Source: Microcaldota archaeon
GTDB lineage: Archaea > Micrarchaeota > Micrarchaeia > Micrarchaeales > Micrarchaeaceae
Reading direction: 5' to 3'
Length of the DNA stretch: 58,152 nucleotides
Assembly (NCBI GenBank): GCA_021827995.1
Contig: JAKATK010000009.1
Location: 1-58,152 of the forward strand
The notes under the pieces were generated by a model. That model did no database searches. It was not told the DNA's origin and worked only from the letters and a program-made list of their open reading frames with translations. Made by a program: the position numbers and the translations under genes. Every line of letters starts with the position of its first letter. Position 1 is the first letter of the stretch. This document shows, one piece after another, positions 41,494 to 49,379 of the stretch.

Positions 41494-41670
41494 ATGGCGA
41501 AGAGTTTTGCATGCAAGGACATAGGCATGAACTGTGGGTTCAGTGCACGGGCTAGGAATGAAGAGGAGCTGCTTGGCAAGGTCGCCGAGCATGCCAGGAA
41601 GGCCCACAACATGACGAGCATAGATGCCGCCACGCTGGCAAAGGTCAAGGCTGCGATAAAGGAAGCCTGA
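41494..41670 (+). CDS. DUF1059 small protein
   Basis: The 58-residue protein fits the DUF1059 family: MAKSFACKDIGMNCGFSARA at the start with two cysteines, then EEELLGKVAEHARKAHNMT and a short helical end. The family is small, cytosolic and of unknown function, and is often linked to stress. ATG 41494 is favoured over 41482 by promoter spacing. The divergent HxlR regulator probably controls it. Confidence 0.85.
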   Translation: MAKSFACKDIGMNCGFSARARNEEELLGKVAEHARKAHNMTSIDAATLAKVKAAIKEA

Positions 41671-41679
41671 AACGGACAT

Positions 41680-41705
41680 AGGCGCACGCCCAATGCCGTG
41701 CGCCT
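41680..41705 (+). terminator. Hairpin after the DUF1059 gene
   Basis: AGGCGCACG (41680-41688) and CGTGCGCCT (41697-41705) form a perfect 9-bp stem with an 8-nt loop, 10 bp after the stop codon. There is no strong T-tract, so termination is inferred. Confidence 0.4.
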
Positions 41706-41741
41706 CCTCCGATTATGGTACTGGTTTGTGGCCGTAAAAAT

Positions 41742-41774
41742 AGGCGGGCTCGGTGGGATTTGGACCCACGACCT
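41742..41774. repeat. att-like repeat: duplicated 3' end of tRNA-Lys
   Basis: Thirty-three bp (T-arm and acceptor side of the tRNA) are identical to 46182-46214, the 3' part of the intact tRNA-Lys gene, in the same orientation. No 5' half follows here, so this is not a second tRNA gene. It marks the far end of an element integrated at the tRNA. Confidence 0.8.
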
Positions 41775-41823
41775 CAGCAGGAGAATTTGCCAGAATTCGA
41801 CGTGAATCTTTGTTAGTCATAGC

Positions 41824-41889
41824 AACCCCGATTAAGCGCATTTGCTTGCAAATGAACCCCGATTTCCATAGCCATTTAGCAACCCCGAA
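41824..41889. repeat. Three AACCCCGA repeats near the element end
   Basis: AACCCCGA occurs at 41824, 41855 and 41881 in the same orientation, spaced 31 and 26 bp, and again at 46043 and 46100 near the other end. An inverted CATTTGC/GCAAATG pair with a 2-nt spacer lies at 41839-41854, between the first two. Integrase arm sites or replication iterons are possible. Confidence 0.45.
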
Positions 41890-42014
41890 TTTATATGGGC
41901 ACCGGGTGCGATTTCCGTGAATTTGAACCCGGTTGGAAAAGCCAATTACTGCGCCGGCAGAACGGCTTTGAGACTGGCGAGAAAAAAATCGAAATCGGCT
42001 TCGTAGAAATTTGC

Positions 42015-43247
42015 TTATGGATGTTGGTCGGTTCCTTCGGCCTTAGTAAGTGTGAATGTGACTTGATATAAATACAGTTCTGCGTCCGGTATCTTCCTCA
42101 ATGCATAATGTAAGCGTTTATCCGGTTCCGCAGCAATAATAATCCCTTTTGTAAGTGCTCCTTTGGTTAAATTTTCTTCTAACCAACCCATATACCTTAA
42201 TAACTGCCCCACAGTGTCATCACTTGTCTGGTTTCTCTTTAGTTCTATTATTACGTATTGCCCACTTCGCCTATCCCTAACCAGTATATCTACCGGACCC
42301 ACCCCAGTAGGATACTGCTGGCTCACCAGTTCGCCGTGCTCGTCATTTATTAATTCATATTTTTTGGCGAAGTCTGTTTTATCCCAATTCGCTATAAGAA
42401 AGTCTTCTAGATGCTTCTCCATGGAAAACAAAGTGGCATCTTGACTTATTACTTGCCTTGGCACGCTATCTATGCTCGCAGCGGTTTGTTCGCGCGAGAC
42501 ACTAACGCTTTCGCCATCTGGCTTCCAGTACGACTTTAGATTACGATACAAAAACCATGAAATAATTCTTGGATTTGATGTTATTCCCAAGTTTTTAAAT
42601 CCGTTGATAATAGCGTTATTAGACACAACAATTTGTCTACCCCATGAATCACTATGAAAATCCGGTCCATTTTGGAAATTAAAGTGCTCTATTACGCTCC
42701 TTCTATCTTTTAATGATATAACGGAAACGTGCTTTGTTGGTGCGTAGGCAAATAGCAATGCGTTTAGTGCGTTGCCTTGCAATCCGGTAAGCCCGTTCTT
42801 ACTGGAATTTACCTTATTCAGTTCGTCTATTAAGTCGATTAACTTTCCATCATCATCCTCATTAAAAATTTTATTCAACAAATCTTTGGTCTTGGCATCT
42901 TTTTTCATTTCAATGAACATTTTTCGCCAGTTGTCCTGCCTAATCATTGCTTTAGCAACGGCAGGATTCTCTGGTCTGTTGCCGCTAGCATTTCTATCTA
43001 GCATCCTTACAATCTCATCTATTTCCTGTTGGCCTAATTCCCGAACAGCGTCATTTAGTACCTTGTCATTCCAAAACCTCCTAAAATCACTGCTTTTACC
43101 ATCCCAAACCCTGTTCTCTTCTTCAACATCGAAATCCTGTAAGAAAACGCTGTATAATTTCATAATTTCAGGTTGTTCCATAGCTATCATCTTGACTATA
43201 GGTATAACATGATTTTTAAGTCTTACTAAGCCTCTCATAAGCCTCAT
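42015..43247 (-). CDS. PDDEXK nuclease with NucS/DUF91-like C-terminal domain
   Basis: The protein of up to 410 residues is AT-rich in codon use, unlike its neighbours. Residues 1-270 are helical and unrecognised. The C-terminal part, from [13 protein letters not shown], carries a restriction-endonuclease-like core: an early Glu, [14 protein letters not shown] with the metal-binding Asp, and [24 protein letters not shown] with the ExK pair. This resembles NucS/DUF91 nucleases. It may act in element defence or DNA processing. The first codons overlap the J-domain frame; ATG 43247 is the longest start, ATG 43190 a plausible one. Confidence 0.72.
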   Translation of the reverse strand: MRLMRGLVRLKNHVIPIVKMIAMEQPEIMKLYSVFLQDFDVEEENRVWDGKSSDFRRFWNDKVLNDAVRELGQQEIDEIVRMLDRNASGNRPENPAVAKAMIRQDNWRKMFIEMKKDAKTKDLLNKIFNEDDDGKLIDLIDELNKVNSSKNGLTGLQGNALNALLFAYAPTKHVSVISLKDRRSVIEHFNFQNGPDFHSDSWGRQIVVSNNAIINGFKNLGITSNPRIISWFLYRNLKSYWKPDGESVSVSREQTAASIDSVPRQVISQDATLFSMEKHLEDFLIANWDKTDFAKKYELINDEHGELVSQQYPTGVGPVDILVRDRRSGQYVIIELKRNQTSDDTVGQLLRYMGWLEENLTKGALTKGIIIAAEPDKRLHYALRKIPDAELYLYQVTFTLTKAEGTDQHP

Positions 43248-43400
43248 TTATCTCTTTCATCCTAGTTTCCGCATCCCTGCTTTTGTTTACGTCCGGATGG
43301 TATCTTAGTGCCATCCTCCGGTAGGCTTGCTTTACCTACTGCAAGGTTGCCGTTACTGGTATTCCTAGCGTTTTATAGCACCACTCCGTGTCATGCCTGC
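43216..43400 (-). pseudogene. J-domain (DnaJ-like) gene with in-frame stop
   Basis: Read leftward from about 43400 the frame encodes YKTLGIPVTATLQ, then TAG, then [20 protein letters not shown] and [14 protein letters not shown] before TAA 43216. This is a complete J domain with its HPD motif, broken only by one amber codon at the position of a helix II residue. The tail overlaps the nuclease start in another frame. It may be a real pseudogene, a sequencing error, or a read-through product. J-domain proteins recruit Hsp70; here one could have been linked to the nuclease. Confidence 0.65.
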
Positions 43401-43530
43401 GGTATGGCTCTTCTCCCCGCTGCTTCCCCCTTTCCCCCGCCGGGCAATGGCATGCCTATGGCAGGTTCGTCACTTAGCGCGCTCCCAACAATTATAAGCT
43501 CTTACGCTCTATGATAATACAGGTAAGCTG

Positions 43531-45456
43531 ATGGCTAGGAGACCGTCCAGGCTGGCTGCGCAGTCGGCCATGGAGTATCTCATGACCTACGGGTGGGCCA
43601 TCCTGATCATAGCGGTAGTCCTCGCCGCGCTCTTCGAACTCGGAGTCTTCAACGGCTCCAACCTGGCGCCGCAGGCGTGCATCGCCCAGGCAGGCTTCGT
43701 ATGCAGGAACCCCATATACACTGCCAACGGTATAGGGATAACCTTCGGCCAGACCACGGGCAGGGACTACTACGGCGACTGGGTCTTCGTCGCCGCACAG
43801 GGCGAGGCGCTGAACCAGAACGGCATACCTATGAACTTCACTTGCGCCAATGTGGGCTGCGCGAATGCGGTGTCAGTTGGAGTACTGGTACCTGGCCAGA
43901 TAGTCGGGGTGGACTTCAATGCCAGCAAATTCGCCTACGGCCAGATACCTGCTAACGCGCCGATAGGAACGCCATTCGCAGGCTACGTCTGGTTGGGCTA
44001 CTGCTTCGGCCCGTGCTCGGCTCCGACAGCATACTCCAAGGTCGCTACGATAAATGTCAAGGAGTCTGGCACGAGCAGCACCGCGTTCGGCGGCTACTTC
44101 GGCGGAGGTTCAGGATCGTCCGCGCCACAGCCGGCGCAGCAGTTCAGCTTCACCGTGTCGGTGAGCCCTACCAGCAACACGATTACGGCAGGCCAGTCGA
44201 CCAACGCAGTGGTGACGATTACTACGCCGATATTCAACAACGCCAACGTAGTGACGCTGTCTGACACCGCGCCGCCTATATCAAAGACGTTCAACCCGTT
44301 GTCGTGCACGCCTGATCCGACGTGCACAAGCACCCTGTCGATAAGCACCACCCCGTCGGCGCAGCCGGGCAGTTACCCGATCACGGTGACAGGCACCAAT
44401 GCGCTCACAGGTGCCACGAACAGTACAGCATATACGCTCACAGTGACATCACCTTACGTGCAGATAACGCTCAATCCTGGTAGCACGATATCAGGCACGT
44501 TCCAGCAGAACATCACTTTCAACCCATCCACGTATTCGGCATACGAGAGCAGCGACCTGGGCAACATAAGGTTCTGCACCGACCCGACATGCAGCTCCGG
44601 TTATCTTGACTCCTGGCTCGAGGGCTGCCCAGAGACCGCGTGTACGCAATCGTCGTCGCAGGCGATCTTCTGGGTAAAGCTGCCTAACGGCGAGACCAGC
44701 GGCGAGAACATATACATGGTCTTCGGGCCCACAAGCGGTACAGGCTCGGAGTTCGACGGTTCAATTGCAGGCGAGGCGCCTCAAATCAGCCAAACTTACG
44801 CGCAGTACGACAACGGGGCGAACGTGTTCGCTCTGTATACCGACTTTTCAGGCACTTCATTAAGCTCCGGATTCTCCTCTGCTTCAGAAAGCGGAGTCAC
44901 AGTGAGCGTCAACAACGGGCTGACGATGAGCGGCGGTCGTGGAGGCGAGGGCGACGGCATGGTCTATACGTCGTCGACGTATCCGAACTACATAATCGAT
45001 ACTGGGATCAACTCCATAAGCGCCCCCACCTCGAACGACCAACCTGGCATAATAGACGCGATAGGTAGCATAAGCAGCGGCTGCCCCGACTCAGATTACT
45101 CGTGTACGGGCTACAGGTTCGGGTACAACTACTGGAACACTCAGCAGCTGCAGATAGCGTGGGCGAGCAGTGGCGGCACGCAGGGCGGCGTGCCGTGCGG
45201 AGCCAGCATAGGCACACAGAGCAGCGGCGTGCTTACGGGTATGTGGCGGTCCACCGGCAGCGAGACCGCATACTTCAACTACGCAAATATGGTCTCCTGC
45301 TCCGACTCTACGGACGGGTTGGGATCCGCGAACCAGTACGCCATCATATATGCGTCCACAAGCACATCTACTACATCGAGCTATTGGTGGCTCAGGCTAC
45401 GTGCCATACCGCCAAGCGGCGTAATGCCGAGCTACGGCTTCGGTTCCGTGCAATAG
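43531..45456 (+). CDS. Large surface protein with class III signal peptide and DUF2341-like domain
   Basis: The 641-residue protein starts with a basic leader and AAQSAMEYLMTYGWAIL, the prepilin-peptidase motif and pilin-type helix. A Cys-containing N-terminal domain follows, then a Gly/Ser hinge near residue 195, an Ig-like Thr/Ser-rich region (about 205-310), and a C-terminal beta-rich domain resembling DUF2341 (FWVKLPNGETSGENIYMVFG and a late WWLRLRAIPPSG). It is probably exposed on the cell surface as an adhesin or fibre subunit. The first 75 residues equal the truncated gene at 1-265. An AATTATAAGC box lies about 35 bp upstream. Confidence 0.82.
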   Translation: MARRPSRLAAQSAMEYLMTYGWAILIIAVVLAALFELGVFNGSNLAPQACIAQAGFVCRNPIYTANGIGITFGQTTGRDYYGDWVFVAAQGEALNQNGIPMNFTCANVGCANAVSVGVLVPGQIVGVDFNASKFAYGQIPANAPIGTPFAGYVWLGYCFGPCSAPTAYSKVATINVKESGTSSTAFGGYFGGGSGSSAPQPAQQFSFTVSVSPTSNTITAGQSTNAVVTITTPIFNNANVVTLSDTAPPISKTFNPLSCTPDPTCTSTLSISTTPSAQPGSYPITVTGTNALTGATNSTAYTLTVTSPYVQITLNPGSTISGTFQQNITFNPSTYSAYESSDLGNIRFCTDPTCSSGYLDSWLEGCPETACTQSSSQAIFWVKLPNGETSGENIYMVFGPTSGTGSEFDGSIAGEAPQISQTYAQYDNGANVFALYTDFSGTSLSSGFSSASESGVTVSVNNGLTMSGGRGGEGDGMVYTSSTYPNYIIDTGINSISAPTSNDQPGIIDAIGSISSGCPDSDYSCTGYRFGYNYWNTQQLQIAWASSGGTQGGVPCGASIGTQSSGVLTGMWRSTGSETAYFNYANMVSCSDSTDGLGSANQYAIIYASTSTSTTSSYWWLRLRAIPPSGVMPSYGFGSVQ

Positions 45457-45673
45457 CGCTTCATGTAATTGCATGCACGCAACGGCCTACGATGGTCGGT
45501 AGCGTCCAGGTTTTTAGGACCGCGACCCGGCTTTATCGCGGCCTTGATCGAATGGAGTTAAAACTCGAAGGAACCCACGCGATTCCAACGCATGAGGACT
45601 ACTCTGCCGCATGGTACCAGATACACGACTATACTACCGAGACAAAATTGCCCGCTTTCAAAGAACTAAACAT

Positions 45674-46182
45674 CTACGGGGACTGAACTGGGATGCGGAC
45701 GGGCAACAGCATGGTGTCCTGCACACGCGCTTTCTCCGTTTTCACAGTCAGCTCTCGCTTGTCGAAGTCGATGTTGCTTACATGCAACTTGCAGACTTCA
45801 CCGACACGTAGGCCGAGGCATGCCCGATATCTGAAAAGAAGAGGAACTTCACGTTATGCACATTCCTTAGGAACTGCCACAATTCAACTCCCGTAAAGTC
45901 GTTATTGATAGAGCCGTACCTCGGCTCTCTGCGGAATTTGAAGCATGCGCACCTCGTGAATATTGTGGTGGCCTGCTCCAGCTGGTGCTTGGATGCGGTT
46001 CTACCGAATTGCGTAGCAAGTTGCAGGAAGCCCTGGAAATCCAACCCCGAACCCTGGTTTCCATCGCTTCCATGCTTGCTCGGGAACGGTCCGGAAACGA
46101 ACCCCGAACCCGCGTTTCCAGTGCCGTTCCTTTTGTACTGATGCTTGAAAACGGACCCAGCGCCCGCTGACTGTAAAATACA
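45674..46182 (-). pseudogene. Frameshifted, truncated tyrosine recombinase (integrase)
   Basis: Read leftward from the tRNA end, one frame encodes a SAM-like N-terminal domain (LDFQGFLQLATQFGRTASKHQLEQ ... DFTGVELWQFLRNVHN). A one-base frameshift then leads into REVPLLFRYRACLGLRVGEVCKL and NIDFDKRELTVKTEKARVQDTMLLPV. This is the catalytic-domain start with the first active-site Arg (GLRVGE). The gene stops at TAG 45674, before the HxxR and Tyr motifs. Its position directly next to the tRNA 3' end is typical of an element integrase. Confidence 0.7.
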
Positions 46183-46184
46183 GG

Positions 46185-46259
46185 CGGGCTCGGTGGGATT
46201 TGGACCCACGACCTACTGGTTAAGAGCCAGCCGCTCTAGCCATGCTGAGCTACGAGCCC
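46185..46259 (-). tRNA. tRNA-Lys (anticodon CTT)
   Basis: The 75-nt cloverleaf begins GGGCTCG and pairs with CGAGCCC at the 3' end, with discriminator G. The D-arm pair GCTC/GAGC, the anticodon stem GCTGG/CCAGT with loop CTCTTAA (anticodon CTT), and the T-arm GTGGG/CCCAC with TCCAAAT loop are all intact. CCA is not encoded and no intron is present. The 3' part (33 bp) is repeated at 41742-41774. Confidence 0.95.
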
Positions 46260-46324
46260 ACGGCTTAGGGATTGCGGGTTATGTTATTTATTGTTTTGCT
46301 GAACGGGCAAGCTCGCCGCGATGC

Positions 46325-46738
46325 TCAGGCTATCTGATTAGCATCGCCCGCATGCTGTAGCACCTTGAAGGCAAGGACCACGGATACCACAATCACAGCA
46401 TCGAGAAGCAGGCAGTATTCACATCCCTCGCGAAGAATCGCCATGGACGACAGCGAGTACGCTACGCCCGCCAGGCCCAGAAAGTACCATATCTGCGCTG
46501 CGACGCGCTTGCCCAGGGATGGCAACATGATCAGTGACACAACGACCCATGTCAGACCGTAGAACGCAGTAGGCACACCGAGTATCTTCCCGAACTGGCT
46601 GCCGATGACCCCGCCACAATTAAATGGGCCGCTAGACGAGCACGCGAGCGGGACGCCGAACGCGACCGAGGTCAGGTACACCGCGTCTGCTAGACCCAGC
46701 AGGAGCACTGCTAACAGTACCAAAGTCAATCTGCGCAA
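46325..46738 (-). CDS. VKOR-family disulfide-generating membrane protein
   Basis: The 137-residue protein has four helices and the VKOR layout: LADAVYLT, a paired-cysteine loop LACSSSGPFNCGGVIGS, then ILGVPTAFYGLTW, and the active CxxC in REGCEYCLLLDA. Homologs reoxidise DsbA-like thioredoxin proteins using quinone, making disulfides in exported proteins. That suits the Cys-containing surface and copper proteins of this window. No DsbA partner is next to it. It precedes tRNA-Lys on the same strand. Confidence 0.85.
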   Translation of the reverse strand: MRRLTLVLLAVLLLGLADAVYLTSVAFGVPLACSSSGPFNCGGVIGSQFGKILGVPTAFYGLTWVVVSLIMLPSLGKRVAAQIWYFLGLAGVAYSLSSMAILREGCEYCLLLDAVIVVSVVLAFKVLQHAGDANQIA

Positions 46739-46742
46739 CGAC

Positions 46743-48101
46743 TCACCGCTTCTTGATTTTCCTTGCGAAGTTGATTATTATCTTGTCGAACCTGCCATCC
46801 CTCGGCTTGAGCTCGTATGCGACCTGGACCATCGGCTTGTTTACCACGATTAGCTTCCTAAGGTCTATCGGAGTAGCGGATATCACGACGTCGCAGTCGA
46901 CCCTGTTCACAGTGTTCTGCAAATCGCTTATCTGCTTTGGCGAGTACCCGACCGCAGGCAGCTCGGCGCCGAGGTTAGGGTACTTATCGTACATCTGCTT
47001 TATCGTGCCTATAGCGTTGGGCTTGGCGTTCACGATCTCACTGGCACCGAACTCCTTCGCTACGACGGTGCCGGCACCGAACCTCATGCCGCCATGGGTT
47101 ATCGTAGGGCCGTCCTCTATGACAAGCACGCGCTTGCCGCTTATTATCCTCTTGTTGTCGGGCAGCACCGCCGAGTCCGCCAGCAGAATCGCAGCGCCCT
47201 TGTTTATTGACTCGAGATTGCTCTGTAGCTTCTCGAGCTCGTCCTTCGTGGCGGAATTCGCCTTGTTTACCAAAAGGACGTCGGCCATCCTAGCCACGGT
47301 CTCGCCGGGGTAGTAGGTGATCTCGTCGCCAGCTCGCAGCGGGTCTGCCACCGTTATGAGAAGGTCGGGCTTTATGAACGGCGCGTCGTTGTTGCCGCCA
47401 TCCCAGAGTATGACGTCGGCCTCTTTCTCGGCGGCGCGCAGTATCATCTCGTAGTCAACGCCAGCGAAGACAACGAAGCCGTTCTTTATGTGCGGCTCGT
47501 ACTCCTCGCGCTCCTCTATGGTGCATTTTTGGTCGGCCAGATCCTTCATCGTGGCGAACCTCTGCACCATTTGATCCTTGAGTATGCCATACGGCATCGG
47601 GTGCCTTATCACGGCAACCCTCAGGCCGGCTTCCCTCAATATATTGGATATGTACCTGGTCGTCTGGCTCTTGCCAGAACCGGTCCTCACGGCGCAGACC
47701 GCTATTACAGGCTTGCTGGACTTTATCATCGTGCGCTCCGGTGCAACAAGCCAGAAATCAGCGCCGTTGGCGTTAGCTATGCTCGACTTGCCCATGACCG
47801 CATTGTACGATAGGTCGCTGTAGGCCTGGACGCAGAAGTCCGCCTTGAGCCGCTTTATCAGCGCGGGCAGCTCCGACTCGTCGTATATCCTTATGCCGTT
47901 CGGGTACAGCTTTCCGCTCAGCTCCTTTGGGTAAACCCGGCCCGATATGCCTGGTATCTGGCTGGCCGTGAACGCCACTATCTCGAAGCCCGGGTCCTGC
48001 CTGAACAGCACGTTGAAGTCGTGAAAGTCCCTGCCTGCCGCGCCTATTATTATGCCCCTCTTCCTGTCTGTCGCGCCGGAACCGCGAAGAGTACCTGCCA
48101 T
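46743..48101 (-). CDS. Cyclic 2,3-diphosphoglycerate synthetase-family protein
   Basis: The product of about 452 residues matches the cPGS family: IIIGAAGRDFHDFNVLFR, an FTASQIPGISGRVYP block, the P-loop VRTGSGKSQTTRYIS, VILWDGGNNDAPFIKPDL, LVNKANSA and the C-terminal EFGASEIVNAKP and VISATPIDLRKL motifs. In methanogens cPGS makes cyclic 2,3-bisphosphoglycerate, a thermoprotectant and phosphate store. Homologs in non-methanogens have unproven roles. ATG 48101 is preferred; ATG 48116 is an alternative. Confidence 0.85.
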   Translation of the reverse strand: MAGTLRGSGATDRKRGIIIGAAGRDFHDFNVLFRQDPGFEIVAFTASQIPGISGRVYPKELSGKLYPNGIRIYDESELPALIKRLKADFCVQAYSDLSYNAVMGKSSIANANGADFWLVAPERTMIKSSKPVIAVCAVRTGSGKSQTTRYISNILREAGLRVAVIRHPMPYGILKDQMVQRFATMKDLADQKCTIEEREEYEPHIKNGFVVFAGVDYEMILRAAEKEADVILWDGGNNDAPFIKPDLLITVADPLRAGDEITYYPGETVARMADVLLVNKANSATKDELEKLQSNLESINKGAAILLADSAVLPDNKRIISGKRVLVIEDGPTITHGGMRFGAGTVVAKEFGASEIVNAKPNAIGTIKQMYDKYPNLGAELPAVGYSPKQISDLQNTVNRVDCDVVISATPIDLRKLIVVNKPMVQVAYELKPRDGRFDKIIINFARKIKKR

Positions 48102-48220
48102 AGTTTTCCCCTTCATGCGCTCACCGGCTTTTATGCGTGCTACACAATTTTATAGATGCCGATGCGCCGACCTGCTGCACTTTTAAAAGCTTGTAGAAAA
48201 GGTTAGCTACAAGTGGCCGG

Positions 48221-48697
48221 GTGCATTGTGTGAACAACAAGACTGTGACCGCACATAGCGGCGAAGCCGGAGAGCTTGATACGCTCATAAAAGAGGTCAC
48301 CGGCACGATAGCAGGTTTGCTCCACATCGAGCTCTCCAGGGCCCTGGGCTCAGAGCGGCTGGGCGGCAGGGTCGCCGAGGCGAGGCCTTATCTGATAGCG
48401 GCAGGCGTCCTGGCGCTCATGGGTATGGACATACACAGAGACTACATCGCAAGGCTGGTGAGCCTGACGGGCACAAAACCGGAAAACGAGATACTCGACG
48501 TCATCGACTCGCTTAAGTACAGGAACCACGTCGTTTACATAGCCGCCATATTCTTTTTCATGGCCAACGGAATCGAGGTGACACCCGAAAGGCTACTCAA
48601 GCTTGTCAGCGCTGTTGACATGCATCCTGAGCTACTGACCGCCACTGAGACTATTGAGCTGTTCAAGCGCGTAAACGCTGCCTCATCTGGACCGTGA
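48221..48697 (+). CDS. Tandem paralog 1, unknown helical protein
   Basis: This protein of about 158 residues is mostly helical and is paralogous to the next gene. Shared blocks include EARPYLIAAGVLAL, DYIARLV, a YRNHVVYIAAIFFFMANGIEVTPERLLKLVSAVDMHPE segment and IELFKR. The C-terminal half vaguely recalls archaeal ribosomal stalk P1 helices, but I do not claim homology. It starts at GTG 48221 or GTG 48230, about 35 bp after the TATA-like ACTTTTAAAAGC. Confidence 0.55.
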   Translation: MHCVNNKTVTAHSGEAGELDTLIKEVTGTIAGLLHIELSRALGSERLGGRVAEARPYLIAAGVLALMGMDIHRDYIARLVSLTGTKPENEILDVIDSLKYRNHVVYIAAIFFFMANGIEVTPERLLKLVSAVDMHPELLTATETIELFKRVNAASSGP

Positions 48698-48813
48698 CAC
48701 GCTCGCGGCGCCGACTAAGCCACGCAAGCCGCGTACTTGCCTCGGCGATGCACGGTTTTACGCTTGCTTTTTTAAGTCTAGTGTCAATTCTATACGTTAC
48801 GCAGGTGTATAGG

Positions 48814-49287
48814 ATGGGTAACGGCATTGATACGGAAGCGGAAGAGGTAATGAAGAGGTTTTCTGCACTGGTCAGGGAGGTAACGGATGTAATCAAGAGT
48901 GGGCTGATGACGCAGATTGGCGACGTCGCCGCTGTCAAGGCGGTAGCGGAGAATATCAGGGAGGCAGAGCCATACTTAGTCGCGGCAGGGTTCCTCGAAC
49001 TTGCGGGCAAGGCAGCTGACAGGGAATACATAGAGAGGCTAGTTAGAGTTGCGGGTGTCGAGCAGCCGAACAGGCGCCTGCTAGACGCGGTCAACATACT
49101 CAAGCACAGGAACCTACTGCTTTACATATCGGCAGTGGCGTTCTGTGTGGGCACCAACATTGAGGTCACAAGGGAGAACCTAGCTAAGGTGGTATTGGCC
49201 ATTGACATACCACCGGAGATGAAGGCGGCCGATGCGGCAATCGAGTTGTTCAAGAAGGCCTGGGGACCCACGGTCGATAGCGTCTGA
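48814..49287 (+). CDS. Tandem paralog 2, unknown helical protein
   Basis: The product of about 157 residues repeats the layout of the preceding gene: EAEPYLVAAGFLELAG, DREYIERLVRVAG, KHRNLLLYISAVAFCVGTNIEVTRENLAKVVLAIDIPPE and IELFKKA. ATG 48814 is favoured by a CTTTTTTAAG box about 40 bp upstream. The two copies have separate promoters. Function is unknown; both are cytosolic by composition apart from one moderately hydrophobic helix. Confidence 0.55.
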   Translation: MGNGIDTEAEEVMKRFSALVREVTDVIKSGLMTQIGDVAAVKAVAENIREAEPYLVAAGFLELAGKAADREYIERLVRVAGVEQPNRRLLDAVNILKHRNLLLYISAVAFCVGTNIEVTRENLAKVVLAIDIPPEMKAADAAIELFKKAWGPTVDSV

Positions 49288-49379
49288 GCATAGAGCATGT
49301 CGCTGCAGCGTATTGTTTTGTGCGGCAGTTCAGAAGGCTATAAAAATATCGTTGGCAAATGATTTGCGTGGATGATTTT

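Larger units (their letters stand above)
41742..46214. mobile_element. Integrated element at the 3' end of tRNA-Lys
   Basis: About 4.47 kb lies between two direct 33-bp copies of the tRNA-Lys 3' end, the intact tRNA being at the right. The interval begins next to the tRNA with a frameshifted tyrosine recombinase and contains a surface protein, a J-domain gene with a stop, and an AT-rich PDDEXK nuclease. This is the usual result of tRNA-targeted integration. With a broken integrase the element is probably immobile now. The GC-rich surface-protein gene differs from the AT-rich nuclease, so the interval may be composite. Confidence 0.7.

Noticed and set aside
41742-41774. Possible second or split tRNA gene
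   Set aside because: Only the T-arm and acceptor 3' side are present. No matching 5' acceptor strand or anticodon arm lies upstream, and the boundary is in the variable region, not the anticodon loop.
45492-45686. Small plus-strand frame ending IYGD, between the surface protein and the integrase remnant
   Set aside because: Composition is plausible, but it has no recognisable family, promoter or ribosome site, and it lies in decayed element DNA.
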